64,000 nucleotides of DNA. Origin: Gardnerella vaginalis ATCC 14018 = JCM 11026 (GTDB lineage: Bacteria > Actinomycetota > Actinomycetes > Actinomycetales > Bifidobacteriaceae). Position numbers and translations under genes: made by a program. The stretch is from assembly GCF_001042655.1 (NCBI RefSeq), contig NZ_AP012332.1, positions 992,001-1,056,000 on the forward strand, written 5' to 3'. Shown piece by piece: positions 9,149-18,294 of this stretch. Below the pieces are notes generated by a model. That model did no database searches, was not told the origin of the DNA, and worked only from the letters and a program-made list of their open reading frames with translations. The stretch's first letter is position 1, and every line of letters begins with the position of its first letter.

Positions 9149-10072
9149 TTACGCTTGCAGATATCTTCTGAGTGCAACCGCGGAGGCGACTATTGAAAGT
9201 AGCACGGCTCCAAGAACCAGCACTGGAACTGTCATCCAAACAGTTGTTTGATTTACAAATGGCATCCAACGAACGTTTTGTGCAAGCCAATCTGTAATAA
9301 ACACTTTAACAACAACGCTTAGCGCGCACCCAGATAGCAGAGAGCCCATAAGGGACGCAAAAGCACCTTCTAAAATAAATGGCATGCGAATTGTCCAATT
9401 AGACGCGCCCACAAGTCGCATAATCTCCGTCTCTTGTTTTCTAGATGCTGCAGACATACGAATAGTTGTACCGGTTAGCATAATCGCAACAACAACCATA
9501 ACTGCAGCAAGCACGATTGTAACAGCCGTGGCATGATTCAAAACGCTAAACACTGGGTCAAAAATTTGTCTTTGGTCTACTACTTCCTCAACACCATTTC
9601 TGCCAGAAAGAACTTCTGAAACAACCTGGTATTTAGTTGGATTTGTGAGCTTTAGTCGCAAAGAATCTTGCATATCAGCAGCTGTTAAAGTACGCCCCTG
9701 ATATAAGCCATTAGGATATTGCTTAAGAAAAGTATTCTTGTAAAATTCGCTTCTACTAACATAAGTGATATTCGAAACATCATCACCTAACTCTTGGTTA
9801 ATAATGTTTTCCAATTTTACAATTTCTTCTTTAGTAGGAGCTTTTCCAGAAGCACAGGATGCTGACTGACTTGTACCGTCTGGGCAAAGCCATGCTACAA
9901 CTTCTACCTTGTCATACCAATCGCCTTTGGCTTTTGTGATTTGCGCTTGCATAAGAACAGATGCGCCTATAAACAAGAACGATATGAAGGTAACGAGCAT
10001 TACCGAAACAATCATAGAAACGTTTCTGCGCAAGCTAATCCACGTTTCTGAGAATATGAACTGCAATCGCAT
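9149..10072 (-). CDS. ftsX: Cell-division ABC transporter-like permease FtsX
   Basis: A 307-aa membrane protein with FtsX topology: one N-terminal membrane helix (VSMIVSVMLVTFISFLFIGA), an extracellular loop of about 130 residues, then three further helices with TGTTIRMSAASRKQETEIM and RLVGASNWTIRMPFILEG. The loop has a Cys pair (CPDGTSQSASC), suggesting a disulfide. With FtsE it transmits ATP binding to a periplasmic-side hydrolase rather than moving a solute. Its ATG overlaps the ftsE stop (TAATG), so translation is coupled, and the probable client hydrolase is the next gene downstream. Confidence 0.95.
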   Translation of the reverse strand: MRLQFIFSETWISLRRNVSMIVSVMLVTFISFLFIGASVLMQAQITKAKGDWYDKVEVVAWLCPDGTSQSASCASGKAPTKEEIVKLENIINQELGDDVSNITYVSRSEFYKNTFLKQYPNGLYQGRTLTAADMQDSLRLKLTNPTKYQVVSEVLSGRNGVEEVVDQRQIFDPVFSVLNHATAVTIVLAAVMVVVAIMLTGTTIRMSAASRKQETEIMRLVGASNWTIRMPFILEGAFASLMGSLLSGCALSVVVKVFITDWLAQNVRWMPFVNQTTVWMTVPVLVLGAVLLSIVASAVALRRYLQA

Positions 10073-11418
10073 TACTCGTCTCCTTCGTTCTTAAGATTTT
10101 CGCTTTTACTGGCTTCAGATTTACTTTTTTCATTGGATTCTTTAGATTCAATATAATCGCCAGTTTCGCTTGGATTCTCGCTTGTATTGCCGACGTTTTC
10201 GCCAGAATTTTCGCTAGAATTTTCAATATCGTTTTCGACAATATTTTCTGTATTATTCTTATCTTTTTGATTCTCACTTAAATCAAGAGAATCGCCAGAA
10301 TCCGAAGAGTTGCTAGAATCTGCAAAATCTGAATTCTTCATATCTTCAGCATCATTCGACTTTTGCACGGGAGGAGCTGGTGGAATTGAAAGACCACGCC
10401 CCCAAGTCATAGTTGTTTCTAAAGGCTGAAAAACTTCACCATATCTACCCGTTCTGCCTGAATGAACAGATTGCGCAAGTCGAGCAATACCCTCATTATC
10501 TTCAGAACCATTTTGCAAAGTTTGCGCAACAGCATCCATAGCCTGCTTTGCTTGAGCTGCACGCTTTGCGCGTTTAGACATGAATCTGTAATTTTTAGGA
10601 TCTTCAGAAGACGAGTTAAAACTAGTGTGATCAGAGCCTGAATCTGCCACAGTACGAACACCTGAATCGCCTTCAACTGCCTGCTGAGCTTTCGACTTTT
10701 GCTCAACATCTGCGTCTGGGAAGTAAAGCGCAGAATCATAAGAGCCTTCGCGTTCGTCTCGCACAATTTTTCCAGCATGAAGCTCCACAACTCGCTTGCG
10801 CATTGAGTTAACAATTTCTTCATTATGCGTAGCCATAACAATTGTAGTGCCCGTACGATTAATAGCGTCCAAAACTTCCATAATGCCAAGCGAAGTAGTT
10901 GGATCCAAATTACCAGTAGGCTCGTCAGCGAGAAGAATTTGCGGATGATTCACGTACGCGCGCGCAATTGCAACACGCTGAGCTTCACCACCCGAAAGCT
11001 CATGCGGATAATTATTTTCCTTACCAGTTAAGCCAACCGTTTCAAGCACACGCGGAACAAGCGACTTAATAGTAGAACGACTCGTGCCAATAACTTCTAG
11101 TGCAAAAGCCACGTTCTGATACACGGTTTTATTATTCAACAGTTTATAATCCTGGAAAATAAAGCCGAGAGTACGTCTATACTGCGGAACCTGACGATTC
11201 ACTAAGCGTCGCAAGTCATTACCAGCAACGTGAATCTCGCCCTTAGTGGCCTCCTCTTCGCGCAGCAGCAAGCTTAGAAGAGTTGTTTTACCAGATCCAG
11301 ACGCCCCAACAAGAAACACGAAGTCGCCACGATTAACGTCTAAAGAAATATCGTCCAAAGCAGGGCGCGTACCCTTAGGATAGATCTTCGACACATGTTC
11401 TAGTGAAATCAGAGACAT
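10072..11418 (-). CDS. ftsE: Cell-division ATP-binding protein FtsE with long acidic tail
   Basis: The first 230 residues are a normal FtsE ATPase: Walker A GASGSGKTT, signature [16 protein letters not shown], Walker B ILLADEPTGNLDP, and ATHNEEIVNSMRKRV. It powers FtsX and thereby septal wall hydrolysis. The protein is 448 aa, about twice the usual length. The additional 215 residues are low complexity, first Ser/Ala/Lys-rich, then strongly acidic and Asn/Ser-rich (SENQKDKNNTENIVEND and similar). The tail has no recognisable domain and is probably a disordered cytoplasmic extension. Bifidobacterial FtsE proteins also tend to be long, so it is lineage-typical rather than a fusion. Confidence 0.94.
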   Translation of the reverse strand: MSLISLEHVSKIYPKGTRPALDDISLDVNRGDFVFLVGASGSGKTTLLSLLLREEEATKGEIHVAGNDLRRLVNRQVPQYRRTLGFIFQDYKLLNNKTVYQNVAFALEVIGTSRSTIKSLVPRVLETVGLTGKENNYPHELSGGEAQRVAIARAYVNHPQILLADEPTGNLDPTTSLGIMEVLDAINRTGTTIVMATHNEEIVNSMRKRVVELHAGKIVRDEREGSYDSALYFPDADVEQKSKAQQAVEGDSGVRTVADSGSDHTSFNSSSEDPKNYRFMSKRAKRAAQAKQAMDAVAQTLQNGSEDNEGIARLAQSVHSGRTGRYGEVFQPLETTMTWGRGLSIPPAPPVQKSNDAEDMKNSDFADSSNSSDSGDSLDLSENQKDKNNTENIVENDIENSSENSGENVGNTSENPSETGDYIESKESNEKSKSEASKSENLKNEGDE

Positions 11419-11536
11419 ATTCTGCAGTTTCCTTTACGAACTATTGAACGATATACTTTAATTTTGTTTTTAACTATTTTATATTTTATTTTTGATTTTT
11501 ATTCTGACTTTTATCTTGAATTTTATCTAATGCAGA

Positions 11537-12679
11537 CTAAGCTTGCGACTTTTCCTCAGCCTCTTTTTTAGCTGCAACTCTCTGTTCGTGACGCCAACGA
11601 ATTCCAGCTTCAATAAAACCGTCAATATCGCCGTCAAAAACAGCCTGAGTTTGCGAAGTTTCGTAGCCAGTGCGCAAATCCTTCACCATCTGGTATGGGT
11701 GAAGCACGTATGAGCGCATTTGGTCTCCCCAACTTGCCTTAATATCTCCAGCAAGCTCCTTCTTTTTCGCTGCTTCCTCAGCATGCTTAAGCACAAGTAA
11801 ACGCGATTGCAAAACCGCCATTGCAGCAGCTCGGTTCTGAATCTGGCTGCGCTCATCTTGCATTGAAACAACCAAACCAGTTGGCAAATGCGTGATGCGC
11901 ACAGCGGAATACGTAGTGTTTACGCCTTGTCCGCCAGGGCCAGACGCCTGGAAAGTATCCACACGAATGTCAGAATCTGGAATGTCAATATGATCTGTAG
12001 CTTCAACAAGTGGGATTACTTCTACGGCACTAAAGCCAGTTTGACGCCTGCCTTGATTGTCGAATGGAGAAATACGAACCATTCTGTGAGTGCCGCCTTC
12101 TACGGAAAGACGACCATACGCATATGGGGCATCAACTTGGAAAGTGGCGGATTTAATACCAGCTTCTTCTGCGTAAGACGTATCCATCATCTTAGTTTTG
12201 TAGCCGTTTCGTTCCGCCCAACGCAAGTACATTCTAAGAAGCATTTGCGCAAAATCGGCAGCATCCACACCACCCGCACCAGAGCGTATTGTCACCACCG
12301 CTGCACGAGCATCATATTCGCCGTCAAGAAGAGTTTGAACTTCCATATCGTCCAACTCGTGAGCAATAGAGCCAAGCTCCTCTTGAGCCTCGCTCATAGA
12401 ATCAGCATCCTCTTCTTCCTGACCAAGTTCAATCAAAGTCTTAGTATCTTCAATGCGTTGCTCAACGGCTTGTAAACGCTTTAATTGAGACTGAGCTGCC
12501 GAAAGCTTACTCGTAACTTGCTGAGCGTGATCAGAATCATCCCAAAGTCCAGGCTCCGAAGCCTGCTTTTCTAAATCTGCAATAGCAGTCTTCAACGAAT
12601 TAACGTCTAAAGCCTTAGAAATCAAAGAATACTTTGCTTCAACATCATTTAACGCTTGGGCAAAATCAAATTCCGCCAT
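11537..12679 (-). CDS. prfB: Peptide chain release factor 2
   Basis: RF2 ends translation at UGA and UAA. The 380-aa protein has the helical N-terminal domain, the stop-recognition tripeptide SPF (in [16 protein letters not shown]) and the catalytic GGQ loop ([17 protein letters not shown]). The reading frame is continuous from ATG at 12679; there is no in-frame UGA near codon 25, so the programmed frameshift found in many bacteria is absent. It sits between map and the ftsEX cluster. PrmC, which methylates the GGQ glutamine, is encoded at 26755-27675. Confidence 0.97.
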   Translation of the reverse strand: MAEFDFAQALNDVEAKYSLISKALDVNSLKTAIADLEKQASEPGLWDDSDHAQQVTSKLSAAQSQLKRLQAVEQRIEDTKTLIELGQEEEDADSMSEAQEELGSIAHELDDMEVQTLLDGEYDARAAVVTIRSGAGGVDAADFAQMLLRMYLRWAERNGYKTKMMDTSYAEEAGIKSATFQVDAPYAYGRLSVEGGTHRMVRISPFDNQGRRQTGFSAVEVIPLVEATDHIDIPDSDIRVDTFQASGPGGQGVNTTYSAVRITHLPTGLVVSMQDERSQIQNRAAAMAVLQSRLLVLKHAEEAAKKKELAGDIKASWGDQMRSYVLHPYQMVKDLRTGYETSQTQAVFDGDIDGFIEAGIRWRHEQRVAAKKEAEEKSQA

Positions 12680-12739
12680 TTATTTAAAGTACCTCTTTAT
12701 ATTTTATATTATTCGTTTTACGCACTTACTATTCGAAGT

Positions 12740-13513
12740 TTAGCGTACGGTCAAAATCTCTGGACCATTCTCTGTAATTGCAATCGTATGCTCGCTATGA
12801 GCGCCACGCGAACCGTCAGCAGATCGAAGAGTCCAACCGTCTTTTGGATCTTGATAAATCTCGTCAGTAGTCTTTAAGAACCACGGCTCAATAGCAATAA
12901 CCAAGCCTGGGCGAAGCTTGTAGCCGTGATGCGCAGTGCCATCGTTAGGAACGTGCGGATCGCCATGCATAATATGGCCAACTCCGTGACCGCCAAACTC
13001 AAGGTTTACGCTGTAACCATACTCGTGAGCAACGCATCCAACAGCTGCGGAAATGTCTCCAAGGCGGTTTCCAGGCTGAGCCATGTTAATTCCAGCCTCA
13101 AGTGCTTCCTCAGTGCACTTAATTAAGCGCAAATCTTCAGGATCCGCATGCTTTCCAACCACGAAACTAATAGCAGAATCTCCAACCCATCCGTCAACGT
13201 TAATCGCTAAGTCAAGAGTCAACAAATCGCCGTCTTTAAGGTTGTAATCAAAAGGAACTCCGTGAAGAACAGCATCGTTTACAGAAGTGCAAATGTAGTG
13301 CGCAAAAGGACCAGTTCCAAAATCAGGAGCGTAGTCAACATAGCAAGAAGACGCACCTTTACGGCTCATAATGCGTTGACGAACAAAGTCATCAATCTCA
13401 AGAAGATTTGTTCCAACTTTTGTCATTGCTTGTAAATCTTTAAGAATACTACCAACGAAGCGACCCGCAGGCTTCATAGCTTCAATCTCGGATGGAGTTT
13501 TAAGTTCAATCAT
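12740..13513 (-). CDS. map: Type I methionine aminopeptidase
   Basis: Removes N-terminal Met from new proteins. The 257-aa protein shows the pita-bread metalloprotease residues: His in FAHYICTSVNDAVLHG, the metal-binding Asp residues in LTLDLAINVDGWVGDSAISF, His in GHGVGHIMHGDPHVPN, Glu in AIEPWFL, and the final Glu in GAHSEHTIAI. Length and architecture are normal for a type I enzyme without the zinc-finger extension. It is transcribed away from pepO and sits 60 bases upstream of prfB. Confidence 0.95.
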   Translation of the reverse strand: MIELKTPSEIEAMKPAGRFVGSILKDLQAMTKVGTNLLEIDDFVRQRIMSRKGASSCYVDYAPDFGTGPFAHYICTSVNDAVLHGVPFDYNLKDGDLLTLDLAINVDGWVGDSAISFVVGKHADPEDLRLIKCTEEALEAGINMAQPGNRLGDISAAVGCVAHEYGYSVNLEFGGHGVGHIMHGDPHVPNDGTAHHGYKLRPGLVIAIEPWFLKTTDEIYQDPKDGWTLRSADGSRGAHSEHTIAITENGPEILTVR

Positions 13514-13604
13514 GATTTAAGACTAACGCGCAGGCACGAAAATAGCGCAAAATATAGCGAAAATACTAGCTAATGATGTCGCTTAATACTTGTAATCTAG
13601 GCAC

Positions 13605-15737
13605 ATGCCTAATAACAATGATAATAATAATAAAGAATCGCAGAAGGAAATTTCTGCTGTAAATTTTGACCCAGCTTCCTTCTCATCGGTTACTCGACCA
13701 CAAGACGATTTATTCCGTTACGTAAACGGTCCTTGGATTGACACTTACACTCTTCCAGAAGACAAGCCAATGTATGGTGCTTTCTACAAGCTCGCAGAAG
13801 ATGCAGAGACGCAAATTCGAGATATTTTAGAAAGCGAAGATTGCCCAGCCAAAAAGTCGCGAATCTTATACCGCAACTATTTGGATACTGCATCTATTGA
13901 AAAAGCTGGAATTACGCCAATTAAGAGCGATTTAGACGCTGTTGATGCGGCAAACAGCAAGGAAGACCTGGTTCGCACTATTGCTTCTCTTACTCCATAC
14001 GGTGGTCCAAATGCAATGTTTGCTTTTGGCGTCTGCGGAGACCCTAAAGACCCTAAGACGAATATTATGCACATTGAGCAGGCTGGATTGGGCTTGCCAG
14101 ACGAAGCATACTATCGCGAAGATAATTACGCTCCGATTCGCGCTGAATACGTAAAAATGGTGGCTTCATTGTTGCGCTTAGCTGGTTACGGAGATGCCAC
14201 TACTACAAGAGAGCAATCGGAACGTTTCTTGAAGGTTGAAACACAAATCGCAAGCAACCACTGGGATAACGTAGCAACACGCGATTCTCAAAAAACTTAT
14301 AATCCTTACGATTATGCTGATTTGGCAAAAACGCTTGAAGCGTTAAATCTTGACGCATTCTTGGATGCTGCCCAAAAATCTTACGACGATTCCGAAGAAG
14401 CAAAGAATCAGCCAATAGATTTTCGTAAAGCTTTTAGCAAAGTAGTAGTTCACGAGCCAAGCTTTATAGAAGGATTGAATAAGATTTGGCAAGAAGCCGA
14501 CTTAGAAGATCTAAAGCTTTGGGCACGCGTGCACGTGATTTTGTGCTGGGCAAGCATGTTAAGCGAGGATTTTGCACAAGCGCGATTTGACTTCTACGGC
14601 AAAGTTCTTTCCGGCGCCACCAAGCCGCGCGATCGCTGGAAGCGCGCAATCGGAGTTGTTGACGATGCTTGCGGCGAGGAAGTCGGTAAAGAATACGTGC
14701 GCTTGCACTTCCCTGAGTCTTCTAAAAAGTATATGCAAGGCTTAGTTGACAATCTTATTAACGCTTACCGCGAGTCGATTTCTCACAGCAGCTGGCTTGG
14801 CGAGGAAACTAAAGCAAAGGCTTTGGAAAAGCTTAGCAAGTTTGAGCCAAATATTGGTTATACTAATCATTGGATTGACTACTCTGCGCTAAATATTAAG
14901 GAAGACGCTTGCTTAATTGAGAATATGCGCGAAGTTTCTCGATTTGTGTTTGGTAGGTATACTGCAAAAGCTGGAGAACCTGTGGATCGCGAAGAGTGGC
15001 AGATGACTCCGCAAACTGTAAACGCTTACTACGATCCGCTGCTTAACGTAATCGTGTTCCCAGCTGCGATTTTGCAGCCGCCATTCTTTAGCCCGAGTGC
15101 TCCAGACGCAGCAAACTACGGCGCTATTGGTGCCGTAATCGGTCACGAAATCGGCCACGGTTTTGACGATCAAGGTTGCGAATACGACGGCGACGGCGTG
15201 CTTAACAATTGGTGGACTGAAGAAGACAAAACCAACTTCACTGAGCGCACTAAAACGCTTATTGAGCAATACAATGCTTTTACACCAACGCAGCTTATTG
15301 TTAAATACTCTCACTTAAAGAGCAAAGAAGAGCGCGATGCAATGCCTCACGTAAATGGCGCTTTAACAATCGGCGAAAACATTGGTGATTTAAGCGGAGT
15401 AACTATTGCTCTTAAAGCCTACGCTTTTGCTTTGCAAAAGAGCAAGGGACAAGAAATCGACGGAAGTGACGATGCGATTCGCGAAACTTTGCTGAACGCT
15501 CCTAAGATTGATGGTTTCACTGCTTTGCAACGATTCTTCTTAAGCTACGCACTTGTGTGGCGTTCAAAGGCTCGTAACGAGATTGCGGAGCAATACCTTC
15601 AAATCGACCCACACTCCCCTGCAGAGTGCCGCACTAATGGCATTGCGCGCAACGTTGACTTGTTCTACGATGCTTTCGACGTTAAAGAAGGCGACGAGAT
15701 GTGGCTCGACCCAAGCGAGCGCGTACACATTTGGTAA
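13605..15737 (+). CDS. pepO: M13-family zinc endopeptidase (PepO-like)
   Basis: The 710-aa protein is a neprilysin-type peptidase that degrades oligopeptides. The zinc site is HEIGH in AVIGHEIGHGFDDQG (near residue 515), with the third ligand in GENIGDLSGV (near 588); NAYYDP and a terminal Trp are also family features. There is no signal peptide or N-terminal membrane anchor (MPNNNDNNNKESQKE is polar), so it is probably cytoplasmic, as in lactic acid bacteria. It is the only plus-strand gene between 1 and 17 kb and is divergent from map. A terminator follows at 15771. Confidence 0.95.
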   Translation: MPNNNDNNNKESQKEISAVNFDPASFSSVTRPQDDLFRYVNGPWIDTYTLPEDKPMYGAFYKLAEDAETQIRDILESEDCPAKKSRILYRNYLDTASIEKAGITPIKSDLDAVDAANSKEDLVRTIASLTPYGGPNAMFAFGVCGDPKDPKTNIMHIEQAGLGLPDEAYYREDNYAPIRAEYVKMVASLLRLAGYGDATTTREQSERFLKVETQIASNHWDNVATRDSQKTYNPYDYADLAKTLEALNLDAFLDAAQKSYDDSEEAKNQPIDFRKAFSKVVVHEPSFIEGLNKIWQEADLEDLKLWARVHVILCWASMLSEDFAQARFDFYGKVLSGATKPRDRWKRAIGVVDDACGEEVGKEYVRLHFPESSKKYMQGLVDNLINAYRESISHSSWLGEETKAKALEKLSKFEPNIGYTNHWIDYSALNIKEDACLIENMREVSRFVFGRYTAKAGEPVDREEWQMTPQTVNAYYDPLLNVIVFPAAILQPPFFSPSAPDAANYGAIGAVIGHEIGHGFDDQGCEYDGDGVLNNWWTEEDKTNFTERTKTLIEQYNAFTPTQLIVKYSHLKSKEERDAMPHVNGALTIGENIGDLSGVTIALKAYAFALQKSKGQEIDGSDDAIRETLLNAPKIDGFTALQRFFLSYALVWRSKARNEIAEQYLQIDPHSPAECRTNGIARNVDLFYDAFDVKEGDEMWLDPSERVHIW

Positions 15738-15770
15738 ATCGCAAATAAAACTAAAGTAAATAAGTAAACA

Positions 15771-15807
15771 AAAGCCTGCAAGCGTTTAAAACGTTTGCAG
15801 GCTTTTT
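15771..15807. terminator. Bidirectional terminator between pepO and the CAP pseudogene
   Basis: AAAGCCTGCAA at 15771 pairs with TTTGCAGGCTTT, with a short loop and T runs on both strands. It sits between converging genes. Confidence 0.85.
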
Positions 15808-15838
15808 AAATGATACTAATCAGATTTACTAATCAGAT

Positions 15839-17050
15839 TCACACGCCGAAAGCGTAGGTCTTAACATCCGACAAATTACCGTTCTCATCGTAAGCTTCGA
15901 AATGAGTCCAGTAAATGCCTGGGCGTGGGCTCCACAAAGCCCAAGGACCATCAAATCCTTCAACCCACTGCTTAGCATTGTAATCATAAATCTTAATCTT
16001 GGTAGAACCATTAGGATTATTAGTGGATGCACCAAGAAGAACACTACTGCCTTGCCAACCAGCATAAGTTCCAGTAATAACTGTTTGGCTTGGAACTGTG
16101 TAGTGGAAAGCAATTGTCTTTTCTAGAACAACTTTCTTGGTAGAAGGATCACGAGCTTCGCAATGCAGCCAATAATCACCTGGCTTTGTAACCCAAGAAG
16201 CCCAGTTTCCAGTACTCCAATCAGCAATAGTAGCCCACTGCTGAGTATTCAAATTGTAGGAAAGCCAACGATACTCAAGCTGCTTGTCGGTGTAAGCATT
16301 TGCACCAACAGCAATATCGTTATTACGAATAATCCAAGCAAAATCAAGGTGAGGAGCAACACCTAACTTGCCTTGTGGGTAGTCAGTGTCTCCAACCTGA
16401 GTTGAAAGAGTCAAAACAGATACTCTTCCGTATTTGGTACCTGCTATTTCGCCATATCCGAAGGAAATGTTTTCTGGATTCAAAATCTGGTAAAGATGAG
16501 CATTGTCAGTAGTTGCAGCACCATTAGACTGGTGTAATGCAGATTCCTCTCCAGCAGTCCAATCCGACATAGCTTCTTCTGGGCTTTCACCCCAAGCAAC
16601 GTTTTCGCCCCAAGCCTTACGACCATCGTAGTTTGGAAGGCTCACACCATCCGCAGCAAAATGACCAAGTTTTCCATGCTGAACAGTCTCATTTGCACGA
16701 CGATAAGCATCCTCTTCATTAGCACGATCATAGCGAATATCGTTAATATACTGCTCTTTTGTAAGACCCTTAGAAGCAACATAATCCGCAAGAGGCATAC
16801 CGTTCATAAGGGTAACGCCATCGTCATAATACTTTGAACGCACATCACGAATTGCACCTAAAATGTAGCTTGCAACTGACTGATTCTGAACTTGCCAATT
16901 AGTATTAACATTAGCAACACTGTGATTCTACACTATAACCAAAGCACTAGCAGATACTGCAGTAGATCCAATCATTGCTACGCAGGCAACGGCTGATGCT
17001 GCAGCAGCTAAACATTTCTTTGCAGAAAATACGTGCGACTTATGCCACAT
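15839..17050 (-). pseudogene. Secreted CAP-domain protein interrupted by an in-frame TAG
   Basis: The longest open frame starts at 16843, but the coding signal continues upstream in the same frame to ATG at 17050, which has a good ribosome-binding site (AGAGAGG, 9 bases away) and a clear signal peptide (KKCLAAAASAVACVAMIG, ending near TAVSASA). Codon 41 is TAG (16930-16928), just after the predicted cleavage site. Downstream lie a CAP/SCP domain (AWGENVAWGESPEEAMSDWT, Glu and His conserved; NPENISFGYGEI) and two C-terminal beta modules with aromatic motifs (YRWLSYNLNTQQW, GDYWLHCEARD; KIYDYNAKQWVEG, GIYWTHFEAYD). The intact form would be a 403-aa exported surface protein. Only a lost signal peptide or a recoding event could keep the rest in use; a sequencing error is possible. 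Confidence 0.85.
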
Positions 17051-17443
17051 AAATGTAGTCCTCTCTCCACGTGATTAATAACTACTTTTCAGTAATCCCT
17101 GATTCAAATAACACAAACATGTAGGCAAAAAATTCAAGCTTCACCTTCCAATGCTAATGAAAAACAAAAACTACTTCCGCTAAGTATATCAATCTACATA
17201 TATTTTCCGCATTTTAGACTCGCTTACTCAGTTTTATATATTTTGTCAAGAGTTTTTAAACGATGTGCATAAAGCATAGGCTTTAACCACATTGATAAAA
17301 ATATCTTGCAAAACTATTTTTGATACTTCATAGTTGATTCTACTGCGGCAAATTTATTGAAAATCACAATAATCAACACGTGTTGCGCGATGAATTTTGA
17401 GATTTAAATTAGTCGCAGTCCAAACTTTTGAAAGGTTAAGAAT
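17051..17443. other. AT-rich divergent intergenic region
   Basis: A 393-base stretch between the CAP pseudogene (leftward) and the ssb paralogue (rightward). It must contain both promoters. I see no gene, tRNA or strong hairpin. The ssb side ends in GAAAGG 8 bases before the ATG. Confidence 0.6.
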
Positions 17444-18088
17444 ATGGCACAACAACAAGCAACACTAACAATCAGCGGCTATGTAGGGAATGACCCTGTG
17501 AACTTTAGTCGCAACGAAAACTCACCAGCATGCTCACTTAGAATAGGAAGCACAACGTCTTACTATCATAGCGAGGAAAGACAGTGGAAAGATAGACCGA
17601 CAACTTGGATGACAGTAAAAGCATACAAGTCTTTAGCTGCAAATGTACTAAAAAGCGTGCATAAGGGAGACGCGATAGTCGTATGTGGAAATTTAAACAC
17701 GGAATCCTGGCACAAAGACGGAGAAGACCGATCTCGAGTTGTACTAGAAGCAACCGCAATTGGACACGACCTAAATCGAGGAATCAGTGCTTTTACTAAA
17801 TACTCTTATAATCGTGGAAGAACCGATCAGAGTAACAATAGCAAATATCACACTAATCAAATAAACCAAGAAAATCGGTCAAATCAAGAGACTTATTCCA
17901 ACCAAGATTTGAGCTTGGCGATGAAAAACCCTATGGCTAATACATATTCTATGGATTCTTCGCAAGAAAACGACAGCCAAGAATACCATTATGATGCTGA
18001 ATCTTCAGCAAAAGAAACAATAGATTTCGTCTCACAAGTCGAAGAAAACCAATATGACGATATTGAAGGAGGTGTAAATGATTTTTAG
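17444..18088 (+). CDS. Single-stranded DNA-binding protein (paralogue)
   Basis: The 214-aa protein has an N-terminal OB-fold typical of bacterial SSB (LTISGYVGNDPVNF, PACSLRIGSTTSYYH, WMTVKAYKSLAANVLKSVHK, GDAIVVCGNLNTESW) in residues 1-110. A polar, Gln/Asn/Ser-rich linker (about 115-200) follows, with an acidic end, YDDIEGGVNDF. The tip keeps acidic residues and a final Phe but not the usual DDDIPF, so binding to SSB partner proteins may be altered. It stands alone, not beside rpsF/rpsR, which suggests a second SSB rather than the housekeeping copy, perhaps for competence or a mobile element. Confidence 0.85.
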   Translation: MAQQQATLTISGYVGNDPVNFSRNENSPACSLRIGSTTSYYHSEERQWKDRPTTWMTVKAYKSLAANVLKSVHKGDAIVVCGNLNTESWHKDGEDRSRVVLEATAIGHDLNRGISAFTKYSYNRGRTDQSNNSKYHTNQINQENRSNQETYSNQDLSLAMKNPMANTYSMDSSQENDSQEYHYDAESSAKETIDFVSQVEENQYDDIEGGVNDF

Positions 18089-18164
18089 AAAGTTTTAATA
18101 GAATTAAACATTAAAACTTATGAACATTCTATTCTAATAATTTAGATAATTTTTTACTATTCAT

Positions 18165-18229
18165 AGCAATATTGCCGCTGAAAATAATGCGTATAATATA
18201 CAAAGCATTACACCAACGGCAATATTGCT
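18165..18229. repeat. Large inverted repeat between ssb and proS
   Basis: AGCAATATTGCCG at 18165-18177 is perfectly complementary to CGGCAATATTGCT at 18217-18229, with an inner AATGC/GCATT pair. There is no T run after it on either strand, so it is not a classic terminator, although it lies between converging genes. Confidence 0.6.
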
Positions 18230-18294
18230 TAGTCGTTTAATTGTTTAATAGTTTAATTGCTTAATCGCTGATTCGTTGTTAACAGTTATTGCGA

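Noticed and set aside
12590..12679. Programmed +1 frameshift in prfB
   Set aside because: The RF2 frame is continuous from its ATG, with no in-frame UGA near codon 25.
16928..16930. TAG at codon 41 of the CAP gene as a recoded (readthrough or pyrrolysine) codon
   Set aside because: RF1 is encoded in the window, there is no recoding signal or pyrrolysine machinery visible, and a recent nonsense mutation or sequencing error is simpler.
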